A stretch of DNA of 64,000 nt from Voacanga thouarsii. Lineage: Eukaryota > Streptophyta > Magnoliopsida > Gentianales > Apocynaceae. The translations under genes and the position numbers were made by a program. This document shows, in pieces, positions 33,891 through 44,505 of the stretch; position 1 is the stretch's first letter, and each line of letters starts with the position of its first letter. Where the stretch lies: positions 6,448,001-6,512,000 of the forward strand of contig JANUWF010001659.1 of assembly GCA_026120185.1 (NCBI GenBank), read 5' to 3'. The notes beneath the pieces are model-generated. The model searched no databases. It had not been told where the DNA came from and saw only the letters and a program-made list of their open reading frames with translations.

Positions 33891-35655
33891 TGTTGGAGTA
33901 TATGTCCTCTAGTTTTTCTAATGTAATATTAATAAAAGAATTTATTCTCAAAATTTGTTTGTGAATTTACATTTTATTTGTACATGATTTTCGTTGGAAA
34001 ATGACCTATTGTGTTTAAGTGATCTATGTGAATAGTGGTCTACAGTGAGGTATGGATCACAGGTTAAAACATAAATATTTGTTCTTAACCAATTGATGAA
34101 GGGAAATCTCATCATGTATAGGTTATTATGTTATGAATTCCAAATAGGGAATGGCTTACCTTTAGCCAGTGAGTAGTCTACTCATTTCCTAACATGAGCG
34201 TATTTCGAATACGTAGAACAGGACATATAATAGTGGTTTCCAAAGTACTATTTAAAGAAACTCAGACTATTATTGCTACATCGTGGACTAATACTCTACC
34301 GCTTGAGTATGAGTTGGTAGTCTGGCGAAGTTAGAAGCATATACTTTGATATACTGTAGTTGAGATTCTTTCGTAGAACCAATATACTTGTATGTGGGGT
34401 ATATGTGACTAGTTAGTTAAGGCAGACTTGTACAAGATAGCTTCTATTCTATATCGCCCCTTGTGGCTGTTCAATTGATCTACTTATCCAAGGCCTTGGG
34501 GACTTGGATGTTTACTTTAGGGTAGCTCTCTCAAAAAGTGAAAACATTCCAAAAGTCATGGATCATTAGCTTAGAGGTCTAAGGATGATAGATGTCTATT
34601 AGAGGGGTGTTAGTACACTCTTGCTCTCTAATTGTACACACGATGCGTAGAGGGGTATTTTAGTCATTATACCTGTAGGTCGAAGACTTTGCTAACGCAG
34701 TATTGTCTTTGGGGTTAATATTTCCTTATGATGATATTAGGAATTATTTAAAATGCAAAATATAGCTATTTATATAGTAAGGGTATTTTGGTTATTTTAG
34801 TAGTCAAGGCGATGTATCTTTTGGTCCTCAGAATGGCCCTTAAGTCATAAAAGATTTGGGTTAAGAATGGTCTATTTGGGCTTGTTAATTATTTATTGGG
34901 TTGTTTAATAAAGCCCATAAAATAAATAATTGAGATTTATTATTTATGGGTGTTCAAATTCAAGAATAAATAATTTTTTTGGTCCAATTGAACGCGAATG
35001 GATACTCTCTCGGGTAATGATTCAAATGAATGGAAAATGAATCGTAGTGCTCTTTCCTTTTGATTTTCACTAATGGAGCTTTTATTTTTTAAATCAAAGT
35101 GCTATATTCCTTTTTATGCACTATTGGAACCTTTATTTTTTTTAAAAAAAAATAAAAGTGCTATTTCCTTTTGTTATGCTCTAATGGAGCTTTTGAGTTT
35201 TAAATAAAAAAGCTTTCATTTTGTTATGATTAGTGGAGCTTTTGAATTTTAAAATCAAAGAGAAGAAAATGAATGTAAGAGCACTTGGTTGTTCATTACC
35301 CTTGAGAGGATTTGGTGGTTCATTTGCAAGAGAGCTCTTGGTTGTTTATTTCCAAAGAGCTCTTGGTTATTCATAAAAAGATCAAAGAGAAAGCTTTGTT
35401 GAAGTTTTCACAAAAGCTTATCAAAACCCAAGCTTCAAGCTTTCACCAATTGTGCTACGGGCACCACTTCGGAAGATTAAAAGCTTCGCGTGAATGAGAC
35501 ATAGTAGACGTTTGTAAGGATGTGACCCACTAGCCTCAAAAACCCTTATACAGACATCTACACTGGTACGAAGAGGATCATCCCATCAAAAAGGTAAATT
35601 TTTCATTTTCTTAACATACTTTCATTTTCATGATTTTTGCCATTTTAAGCCTTCA
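33891..35655 (+). mobile_element. CopC 5' LTR
   Basis: TGTTGGAGTATATGTCCTCT to TTTTAAGCCTTCA, 1765 bases, paired with 44506-46332. It contains four imperfect units (35050-35270) of the form GTGCTATTTCCTTTT...ATGCACTAATGGAGCTTTTG with T-run/A-run hairpins. Open frames such as 35312-35497 fall in the 3' part and have no recognisable product. Confidence 0.9.
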
Positions 35656-35657
35656 AT

Positions 35658-35673
35658 TGGTATCAGAGCCTGG
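35658..35673 (+). other. CopC primer-binding site
   Basis: TGGTATCAGAGCCTGG two bases after the LTR end. It is an exact match to the plant Met-tRNA primer motif TGGTATCAGAGC. Confidence 0.9.
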
Positions 35674-37357
35674 TTTAGCAAATGTAGGAAGTATGTTAGG
35701 CTTAACTAAAACTAGAAAATATTTGTTTTGGTTGAAATTTGCAATCTTTCGTGTTTACTGGTGTGGGTAGTTTCACTGTAAGCTTTGCGAGTGGAAGCAT
35801 AGGAACAATATATTTTAATTGTTTACATAGATATCGTGTAAGCCTAATGTTTTTAAGGGTATAGACGGTTGTTTGGATGAGTTTTGATTGAAAAAAAAAA
35901 TCGAAACAGAGCACCAAAATGCATTCAGGAGAAAACTCTGTGCAAGCTAGCCGTCAAAGCCGAGCTACCGAACGAGCTGAGCCGCAACTTGGTGAGTGGA
36001 GCCACGGCTCATGGCTCAATCCGGCTAGCGGCTTGACGAAATGCAATTCTGCAATTGCATTTTGCAATTGCAGAGCTGCACGATCAACATTTTGTCCGCA
36101 CAACAGGTGGAGTGAGGGCCGGGTCGTGGGCACCTTCTCGGATCCGACCCATAGGCCATGATCCAGTGTACTGGGTGCACTAGACCCGACCTTATAAAAA
36201 AAAAAAATTAGTTCCATTCTAGGTGACGTTATTTTTATTGTAATAGTTAATATTCTGTGAATATTTTGCATAAAAAAATAATAGTAAAGGAAATTTAGGA
36301 TTAAACAATATCATTAATTAATTATTGTGTTTAATTCTATTATTTGCACACTTAAGTTAAAAGAATAGAAAAGCTTGAAAATATTTACAGTTTCTAGTAT
36401 GCTTATTTCTTTTCATACCCTATGTGAATGTTTTCTCAAAGACCAAAGTCTTTGGAAATTTTTGACAAAGAAAAAAAATATTTTTATTAAATCAAATGGT
36501 TAATTATAATTCGGACAAAAATTAATTCTTGGATATTTTCTCAAAGGATTTTATCCTTGACATAGAAGATATATTGAATTTAGATATTTTTGAAAATTAA
36601 AATAGAAAACCATTTTGATTGAATTTTAACAAGAGAAATTGTTTTTGTCAAAAATTTGAGATTAAAATCTCATGAAAATTATATTGGAAAATTTTAAAAT
36701 TATTAATTTTATTAACTTAAATAAAATTAACCCATGAAATTTTTTTTTTCAAAGGGTATAAACCTTAACATTGAAATTTTATGGGTTTAGATATTTTATT
36801 TTGAGTTAAAAGAAACTTAATTAAGATTTTCAAAATATATTTTCTAAGAAAAACCCTTATTTTAAAATACTAAGTGGGAGAGAGGTTCCAACGGCCCCAC
36901 GGCTTTCATCACGATCCTCATTACAGATACTGGGTCCCCTCGCGTCACTGTAGGAGTGAACCCGTATAGGATGGTGATACCACAAGGATCTAAAACTAAT
37001 GGATGGATGTAATTAATAACCTAGGACACATGCTATGATTGGCCAGCCCACGTTGGAGGTTATAGTGCGGAGAATGTCCATAGAAAATGAGAAGAAACGG
37101 TTATTCCATGATGGAGTTATCTTCTAGATTATTACCTAGAAGGGAAATTAATTTGTGGTGGTTAATACACTTTGCTTAGAAAACTATTAATCTTCCCAAG
37201 AAGCTATGTTAGTTTTTTCTAAGTGACAAATTAATCATATTAAAAAATAATAGTGATAGGATTAACTATTATCAGATTTAATATGAGAATAAAGTCACAA
37301 ATTATTTTGTTTTTTTTTCCACAAACTGAATTTTCATTTATTTTTTGTATTTCAGAA
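35674..37357 (+). other. CopC untranslated leader with GC-rich hairpin block
   Basis: AT-rich overall, but 35930-36190 is GC-rich with several inverted repeats. One is a perfect 11-base stem TCTGCAATTGC / GCAATTGCAGA (36048-36074, 5-base loop). The leader ends TTTTTTGTATTTCAG just before the gag ATG, which resembles a 3' splice site. Frames 35919-36161 and 35954-36271 are reflections of the GC block. Confidence 0.65.
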
Positions 37358-38179
37358 ATGGTTGGTGAAGGTTCTTTTAGTCCTTTGGCCATTATTCTTT
37401 GCGAGAATAAACTAACGGGACCAAATTATGTGGACTAGAAAAAGAACTTGGACATAATACTCACTGTTGAGAAGTATAAGTATGTCCTCTTTAAAACCTG
37501 TCATGTTATTCGGGAGGATTCCACCATGGAGGAGCGTGAGGCTGAAAAAACATGGAAGAAGGCCAATGAAGTGGTTCGATGCTACATGTTGGCCTTCATG
37601 TCTAATGTGCTCCAGTTAAAATATGAGCACATGGCCACTACATACGATATTAGCCAATCATTAGCCACGATGTTCGCTGATAAGAGCCAGCCCACAAGGT
37701 AGGAGGCTTTTAAGACTATCATAAACACTAAGATGGTTGAGAGAGCATCAGTCTGGGAGCATATGCTCAAAATGATTGCTGCTTTTGAGGAAGTAGAAGT
37801 CTTGGGGCTGTTATTGACCCCAAGAGCCAAGTGGACATGGTTCTCTAATCTCTGCCAGGCTCTTTTACTCAATTCAAGTTGAACTACAACATGAACAAAT
37901 TGAACATGACTTTAACTGAGTTGATGAAAGAGCTCCAGGTGGCGGAGAAGGTTATGAAGACACAATCCAAGGCTATGATTGCGAGGACTTTTTCTTTTAG
38001 AATTGGGCCTAAGCCCATGAAGTTCAAGAAGAAGAAAGGAAATGCACAAGCCCAGCCCAAGAATCAGACCAACAAGCCCAAAGGCAAATGCTTGAAATGT
38101 GGGCAGAAGGGACACTGCGAAATGAAGTGTCCAGACTTCAGGCCAAGAAAAACCCTACAGGTATTGTTCTCTATCTAGA
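37358..38179 (+). pseudogene. CopC gag
   Basis: ATG 37358 opens MVGEGSFSPLAIILCENKL, then TGPNYVD and a TAG at 37436 where Trp is expected (also TAG in CopB). The open part 37448-37702 carries the UBN2-type core (TWKKANEVVRCYMLAFMSN). A second stop TAG replaces Gln after SQPTR. The C-terminal part 37879-38178 includes NYNMNKLNMTLTELMKELQ, a basic Lys/Gln stretch and the zinc knuckle CLKCGQKGHCEMKCP (C-x2-C-x4-H-x4-C, near 38091). Confidence 0.88.
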
Positions 38180-39472
38180 GTCTATTTCAATGGTTGGATC
38201 AACTTCCACTTGAATTGTTGATTCTGGTGCCATTGATCATATCTGTAACTCCTTGCACGGGTTTAAGAAGATAACAAGACTCTAGAAGGGCGAGCATGGA
38301 CTACAAGTAAGAAATAGAGCACGAGTATAGGCCCTTTTAGTGGGAGAGCTGGATCTAGTCTTTGATTGAAATAAAGTGATTGTATTAAAAGATATTTTAT
38401 ATATACCAGATTTTAGACAGAATTTGATTTTAGTTGCAAAGATAATAAATCATGGATATTCTGTTTCTTTCTATTCTGGTATTACTATTAGTAGAAATGG
38501 AGAAGTTTTATATACAGGGCACATGTATGGAAACTTATTCTTTTTGAATCCTACAAACAATCAAATAAATAACACTCAATCTGAACCCTTAAGTAAGAAG
38601 AGAAAGAATAATGTTAATGACTCATATCTTTGGCATCTAAGGTTAGGCCATATTAACTCAACCAGGATTTACAGGTTAATCCATGATGGGCGTTTAGGCT
38701 CATTAAGATTGGAAAGTTGGCCTCAATGTGAATCCTTGCCTTATGGGAAAAAAAACCAACAGGTCATTTATCTAAAAGGTTGATAAAGTCAAGGAGATAT
38801 TGGGTCTTATTCATACTGATGTGTGTGGTCCCTTGTCTACTCAAGCTAGAGAGGGCTTTGAGTACTTCATCACTTTCACAGATGATTGTATAAGGTTTGG
38901 TTATGTCTACCTGATGAGGCACAAGTCTAACTCTTTTGACAAGTCCAAATAGTTTAAGGTTGAAGTGGAGTGTTAGACAAGTAAAATGATCAAAACCTTA
39001 CGATCAGATCATGGTGGAGAATACCTCCTTGGTGAGTTGAAGGATTTAATGGTACATGATGAATAGTATCTCAGCTCTCTACGCGGAGTACACCCCAGCA
39101 GAATAGAGTAGCTGAAAAAAGGAATAGGATATTAATGGAAATGATCCAAAGCATAATGTCTCATACTACTCTTCCGGTCTCTTTTTGAGGATATGCCTTG
39201 GAAACAGTGGAATACATTCTGAACTTAGTGCCTTCCAAGTTAGTACATGGGACACCCTATAAGATGTGGACTAGATGTAAGCCAAATCTAAATCATCTCA
39301 GGATATGGGGCTGTCCAGCTTATGTACTGATTAAAAGAGATAAACTAGAACCAAGATTAGAATTGTACTACTTTGTTGGGTATCCAAAAGGGATAAAAGG
39401 AGGTTACTTTTATCATCTCAATGAGCAGAAAGTACTGGTAAGTAATAATGCTATATACTTGAAGGATGATTA
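38180..39472 (+). pseudogene. CopC protease and integrase
   Basis: T*IVDSGAIDHIC near 38208-38245 is the protease active site, with TGA for the usual Trp before it. The open stretch 38376-38783 contains NLILVAKIIN and the gag-pre-integrase LWHLRLGHINSTRIYRLIH. The integrase core follows as FEYFITFTDDC..FGYVYLMRHKS, KTLRSDHGGEYL, then, after several stops, GYALETVEYILNLVPSK. The C-terminal part is HLRIWGCPAYV...YYFVGYPKG.KGGYFYH. At least six nonsense codons and a frameshift are visible. Confidence 0.85.
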
Positions 39473-40657
39473 AAGCGCTTCGACTAAAGGTTCAACAAGG
39501 TTAGAACTCCAGGAGAAGTTATCTTTAGAATTAACTTCTTTCGACCCGATTATAGAACAAGAAGAGGTACAACCTCAAGAACCTATACAAATAGAGCTTC
39601 GTCGTAGGGGGAGGATATCTAGAGTTCCAGAAAAATGGACGGCAAAGGCTTTTGAGCTGGTCTCTGACCATTAGGAACAAGACCCCACTAGATACAAAAA
39701 AGCTATTACTAATACCGATGCATATCTATGGCATGAAGCAATTAAAATCGATATTGAGTCTATGTACTTCAATCAGGTTTGGGATCTTGTGGCTTCACCT
39801 AAAGGAATAAAACCCATTGGGTGTAAGTAGCTATACAAGGGGGAAAAAGGGAGTGGATGGGAATGTGGAAACCTTCAAAACTAGGCTTGTGGCGAAAAGG
39901 TATACTCAGAAAGAGGGAATCGATTATGATGAATCTTTTTCCCTGTTACCTATACATAAGTCCATCCATATTCTCCTTGACATTGCATGTTATTATGACT
40001 ATGAGATATGGCAAATGGATGTTAAGATGGCATTTGTTAATGGACATCTTAACGAAGACATCTATATGTCCTTACCGGAAGGTTTTATTACTAGAGGCCA
40101 GGAACATATGGTTTGTAAGCTTAAGAAGTCTATATATGGACTTAAGTAGGCCTCTAGAACATGGAACATTCGTTTTGATGAAGTTGTAAAGTCTTATGGT
40201 TTCATTCAAAATGAGGATAAACCATGTGTGTACAGGAAATTGGAATGCAGAAATGTGATTTTTCTTGTCCTATATGTGGATGGCATTCTACTTATTGAGA
40301 ATGATGTAGGGACATTATCATCTATTAAGGTTTGGCTATCTAATCAATTTAGTATGAAGGATTTGGGAGATGCCAATTATATTTTCTGGATTAAGATTCT
40401 TAGAAATAGGAAATAGAGAACGTTAGGATTATCCCAAGTGACATACATTGACAAGATACTGGCCAAGTTTAGCATAGACTCATGCAAAGGAGCTCTAATC
40501 CCTTGTAGACATAGGTTGTCTTTTTGTTCTAAGGACTATCCTAAGTCTCAAGAAGAAAAAGACAAGATGAGGAAGATTCCCTACGCTTTGGCTGTGGGAA
40601 GTCTTATGTATGTCATGCTGTGTACTAGGCCAGATATCTGCTTTGTCATAGGCATAG
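39473..40657 (+). pseudogene. CopC reverse transcriptase (interrupted)
   Basis: A WHEAIK segment is followed by PIGCK*LYK (Trp to TAG) and the open frame 39817-40149 with [18 protein letters not shown], then QMDVKMAFVNGHLNEDIYMS and KLKKSIYGLK. A TAG replaces the next Gln. Then comes the active site near 40271, YVDG in place of YVDD. The connection segment LSNQFSMKDLGDANYI and TRPDICFVIG runs up to the solo LTR at 40658. The product would copy RNA to DNA; the changed active-site Asp and the stops make it inactive. Confidence 0.88.
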
Positions 40658-42173
40658 TGATAGGGCCTAAATTAGTTATATTTTTCCTAGTTATTTGAGG
40701 CTATTTTGTAATACACTCTGTTCAATAACTAGTCATATTCTTTCATATTTGAGATTTTACCCTTGGAAAGGTATTTTATGTATTATTTCAGATTTTAGGG
40801 GTAAAACAAATTAAAAATGCGGCAAAATAGAATAGAGGCGGCGCCGAACAGGCTAGAGAACCGGCACCGGCCACGTGCTGCTTACACGCACTTCGAGGTG
40901 GTAAAAACGTTGTTGAAATAGGACCGGAATAGAACTAGACCAGCGCCGGCTATACTCTGGAAATGTTGCGTGGAAATCAAGAAAATCTCGGCGAATGACT
41001 CAAGAAACAGAACACAACCAGTGCCGGCTCCAGTAGCCAAGGCGGCACAGGCTTTGCCCTAAGAATAAAGCGGAGCTTTGATTTTTACACACGATTTTTG
41101 GTAATCTACAGACTTTTAATATCTTCCTACTTCTACTCGGCCAATAACCTTGTACCAACGAGTTTAGGCACTTCCTAAGCCTATAAATAGATGGAAAACA
41201 CAAGAGAAATGGGGGGGGGAATTCATAGATCATCATAGAAAATCACTCGAATCAAGGAAAAATTCCATCAAATTAAGGAGGGTTGTGCAAGAGGGTCTAC
41301 AAAGGAAGAAAAATGAGGCTTGTCTATGAGTGCTTTCTTTTACTTTGTTTTCTTTTTCTTGAACAATGATATAGTAATTGTTTTATTGTAATTTGACATT
41401 GTTTTAGGTATTCATGATTTTTTTAGTTATTTGATCTTTTGATTAATTGATTATTATTCTTGATATTTAATTACTTATGCTAATTACGAGATTAATTGGT
41501 TATTTCTTTCATTAACTTGCTTGGAAAAAGGGTTGATAGTGATTTCAATTCATTGATTTCATATTTGTTGTCTCTTAACTTGCTTGGGAAAGGCGTTAAT
41601 AGCTAAGAACTAGGTAATTAAAGGTTAATTGATGTCTGTCAGGAATGAATTCATTGGTTAATTTCATGTTTTAAGTTTGTCAGGATATGAAAATTTAATC
41701 AAGGATTGTATGTAATGCATCTTTTAGTGAATTAGTTGAGATAGGAATGTGATGCTAATTTATCTAGAAGATAGTGATATCATGGATTGGAAAAGAAGTG
41801 AGTCTATATTAATCCTTCATGATGCCAAGAGAATAATGAGTTATGATGATGGTTAAGTGTTTTAAGATCATGTTTGTCAAAATAATGGTTTGATGTACAT
41901 AATTCTTCATCTTTAACATGTATGTATTATTTTATTTTACTTTATTTTATTTTTATTTCTTTTTCACTTTATTGAGTCGGTTAAACAATGAAGGAAAAGT
42001 GATTAATACGTACTTGTTCTTTAAGGATCGACACTCGTTTGAACCCTATGCTATGTTAATGATGAGTACGCTTGCTCATATGTGTAATTTAGAGTTAACG
42101 TTTTAATTTAAACTTGATTGGGAATGTCTTTGGTTTTTGTATGATTTTTTTATACCCAAATAAATACGCATAA
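40658..42173 (+). mobile_element. Solo LTR of an Athila-like element (Ath1 relative) in CopC pol
   Basis: TGATAGGGCCTAAATT to ACGCATAA, 1516 bases, flanked by perfect CATAG duplications (40653-40657 and 42174-42178). It is collinear with the Ath1 LTRs, with GGCGCCG-type GC blocks (40836-41060), a TATA box and the TTAACTTGCTTGG repeats. No internal sequence remains, so it is the product of LTR-LTR recombination. The reading frame of CopC resumes exactly after removing it and one CATAG. Confidence 0.93.
41182..41189 (+). promoter_or_regulatory. TATA box of the Athila-like solo LTR
   Basis: TATAAATA in CCTATAAATAGATGGAAAACAC, identical in context to the Ath1 LTR. An isolated LTR promoter could still start transcripts into the CopC remnant. 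Confidence 0.6.
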
Positions 42174-42178
42174 CATAG

Positions 42179-42773
42179 TTAGTAGATATCAGTCAAACCC
42201 TGGGGAGGTTCATTGGCAAACTGTAAAGTATATTCTTAAGTACCTCAATAGTACGAAAGATTATATGCTAGTTTATAGGGCTAACAACTTGGTTCCTACT
42301 GGATACACAAACTTAGATTTCTAGGTGGATAAGGATAAGAGAAAATCTACTAGTGGATATGTCTTCACCTTGTCTGGATGAGCTATTTCATGGAGGAGTA
42401 TCAAGCAATCTTGTATTACTGACTCAACCATGGAAGCTGAGTATGTGGTAGCTTTGGAAGCATCGAAGGAAATAGTCTCGCTCCGGAAGTTCCTTTTAGA
42501 ACTTGAAGTTGTGCCACACATGGATAGACCGATTATGGTGTATTGCGACAACTCTGGTGTAGTCTCACAATCCAAAGAACCTAAGAACCACAAGAAGGGA
42601 AAGTACATCCAAAAGAAATACCACCTGATCCGGGATGTCATTCACAGATGGGAAATCATAGTGGAACAGATAGCCTCAGAGAACAACCTAGTAGATCCCT
42701 TCAACAAGCCTTTGGCTGAAAGAGTCTTCAAGGGACACTTAGACACCATAAGGGTGGACACCTACAGACTTTC
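42179..42773 (+). pseudogene. CopC RNase H
   Basis: This continues the frame broken at 40658: SRYQSNPGEVHWQTVKYILK, then DF*VDKDKRKSTSGYVFTLSG (stop for Gln), a TGA before AISWRSIKQS, TMEAEYVVALEASKE and QIASENNLVDPFNKPLAERV. It would degrade the RNA strand during copying. The frame ends at the solo LTR inserted at 42774; a few codons read on into that LTR by chance (to 42807). Confidence 0.88.
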
Positions 42774-44474
42774 TGTTGGGTATCTCACGCAGCCGAAAAT
42801 AAAATGAGATACCATCGCAGGACCCACATATATGTGGAAAACAAGACATAAAGATAACAAAGGTAATTGCTTTTACCTTTCTTTGATCACCCGAAGATCA
42901 AAAATTTCTTCTTCAAGTCGAGGCGCGATCCAGCAATCCTCTTGATCAAACTTCATGAGAATTGAACGTCTAATCACTGTAATCACAGTGTGTGATTATC
43001 TCTAACAGTAATCTACACAGAGGAACACTCAAGCACCAAAATTTCCTATGCTAGCAAAAAAAGATGGCGGCTAGGGTTCTTCACATTTTCAGCAAAACGA
43101 GAGAGATAAGAAAGAGAGTTTTTGGGAGCTGCTATTTTCATGTGAATCCCCTCCCAGGGTTTCGGTTATATCATCATATAAACCGACAAATTCACTGAAA
43201 AAAAAAACTAAAAACCTAAAACAATTATAATTCCCTAATTGTAATTAGAAATATCAAGTTCTCACAATTGCAATTTGGACCACAAATTAAACTAATTATA
43301 ATTTGTCCACAATAACTTCTCTTTCTCTCAATCAACCCCACTATGTTATCAAATAACATCTTGAGTATATAATCCTCAATTGTGTGTAACCTATTAGGTT
43401 TCCCAGTCAATTGGTAGCGAATATTAATTAATCCAAACGTCTTTAAGATTAATAATCCATAATTAATTAGAATTAATCCTATTAATTCTAATCAGAATTG
43501 ATTTATTAATTCATCAATTAATAAACCCATATTCCCAAATCATGAGCAGTATCTAGCAACACATCATGACCACCCAAGAGTCCAGGAAGTCAAGTGGCTT
43601 GACATGAATCCTTCAATAACAAACTACAATGCAATTAACTCCTTTCACCATATAATATCTCATTCAGTTTGGAGTACAGAATTAGTGCCAACTCCCTCCA
43701 GAATTAATTCTGGCCCGAATACAATAGTACTTGTACCAGGAACCCACTACTCTAGATATGTATTAATTGAAACTATTTCCAATACACAATCGCCTTGGCT
43801 AAGGACTTTTCGAATAGTAATTTCTACAAGTGGCCATGAGATATTCGCCCCTACTATTAGGAGTGGTGAATCCTTTATTGACCCTTTCAACTTCTTTCAT
43901 TTACCTCACAATGTACCCAATATCCATCCCATAGGCGGTCCTCAATCGAGCTCTAGAGATTGGAATCAAAGTACAATGCTCAGCAAACAAAGTACCTTAG
44001 AGATCTCGAGGCTAAGAATACTTGCACATTTGCTATATTGAAATTACATCACTGGCACTAAATAGTTATCCATGTGATTATCTCATAGCTAGGTCATCCA
44101 ATGAACTTGTTCCATTAACAAGCATCCATGTATTAACTTTGAGTATCTCAATACTCACGGATATGAGAACCACTGCCTGATCAAATCAGGAAGTCTAACA
44201 CATGCTAGTCTTCACGCAATAATGACGTCCTGTATCATTAATACTATGATTAGGGACTATTTAAGTACTAACACTATACAGTGTAGTAGGAATCTCATAT
44301 CATGATCTCTATTATGATTTCCATAACACAGTGTTGTACTAGGGACTTTATCGAACAGTTATATTACTTAAAAAGAAAACAAAAGAAACTGTAAGATAAA
44401 TAATACCTTTTTATTAAAATAAAAAGTGTCATATACAATGTACAAGTGATTGCCTCTAGGGCACAACACTAACA
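42774..44474 (-). mobile_element. Solo LTR of another Copia family in CopC 3' region
   Basis: Plus-strand ends are TGTTGGGTATCTCACG and GGGCACAACACTAACA (minus-strand start TGTTAGTGTTGTGCCCTAGA), 1701 bases, flanked by perfect CTTTC duplications (42769-42773 and 44475-44479). It relates to 60749-62006 on the opposite strand. The plus-strand frame 43604-44041 (145 codons) is antisense to the LTR and has no known domain. Confidence 0.93.
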
Positions 44475-44494
44475 CTTTCTTAGTCTTAGAATGC

Positions 44495-44504
44495 AAGTGG
44501 GAGA
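44495..44504 (+). other. CopC polypurine tract
   Basis: AAGTGGGAGA directly before the 3' LTR start TGTGGGAATTTATGCCCTCT. Confidence 0.85.
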
Positions 44505-44505
44505 T

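Noticed and set aside
35919..36271. Overlapping frames in a GC-rich block
   Set aside because: They lie in the untranslated leader of CopC, have no domain, and both strands are open because of GC content.
43604..44041. Open frame of 145 codons on the plus strand
   Set aside because: It lies antisense inside a solo LTR with perfect target duplications and has no recognisable domain. It is best explained by chance.
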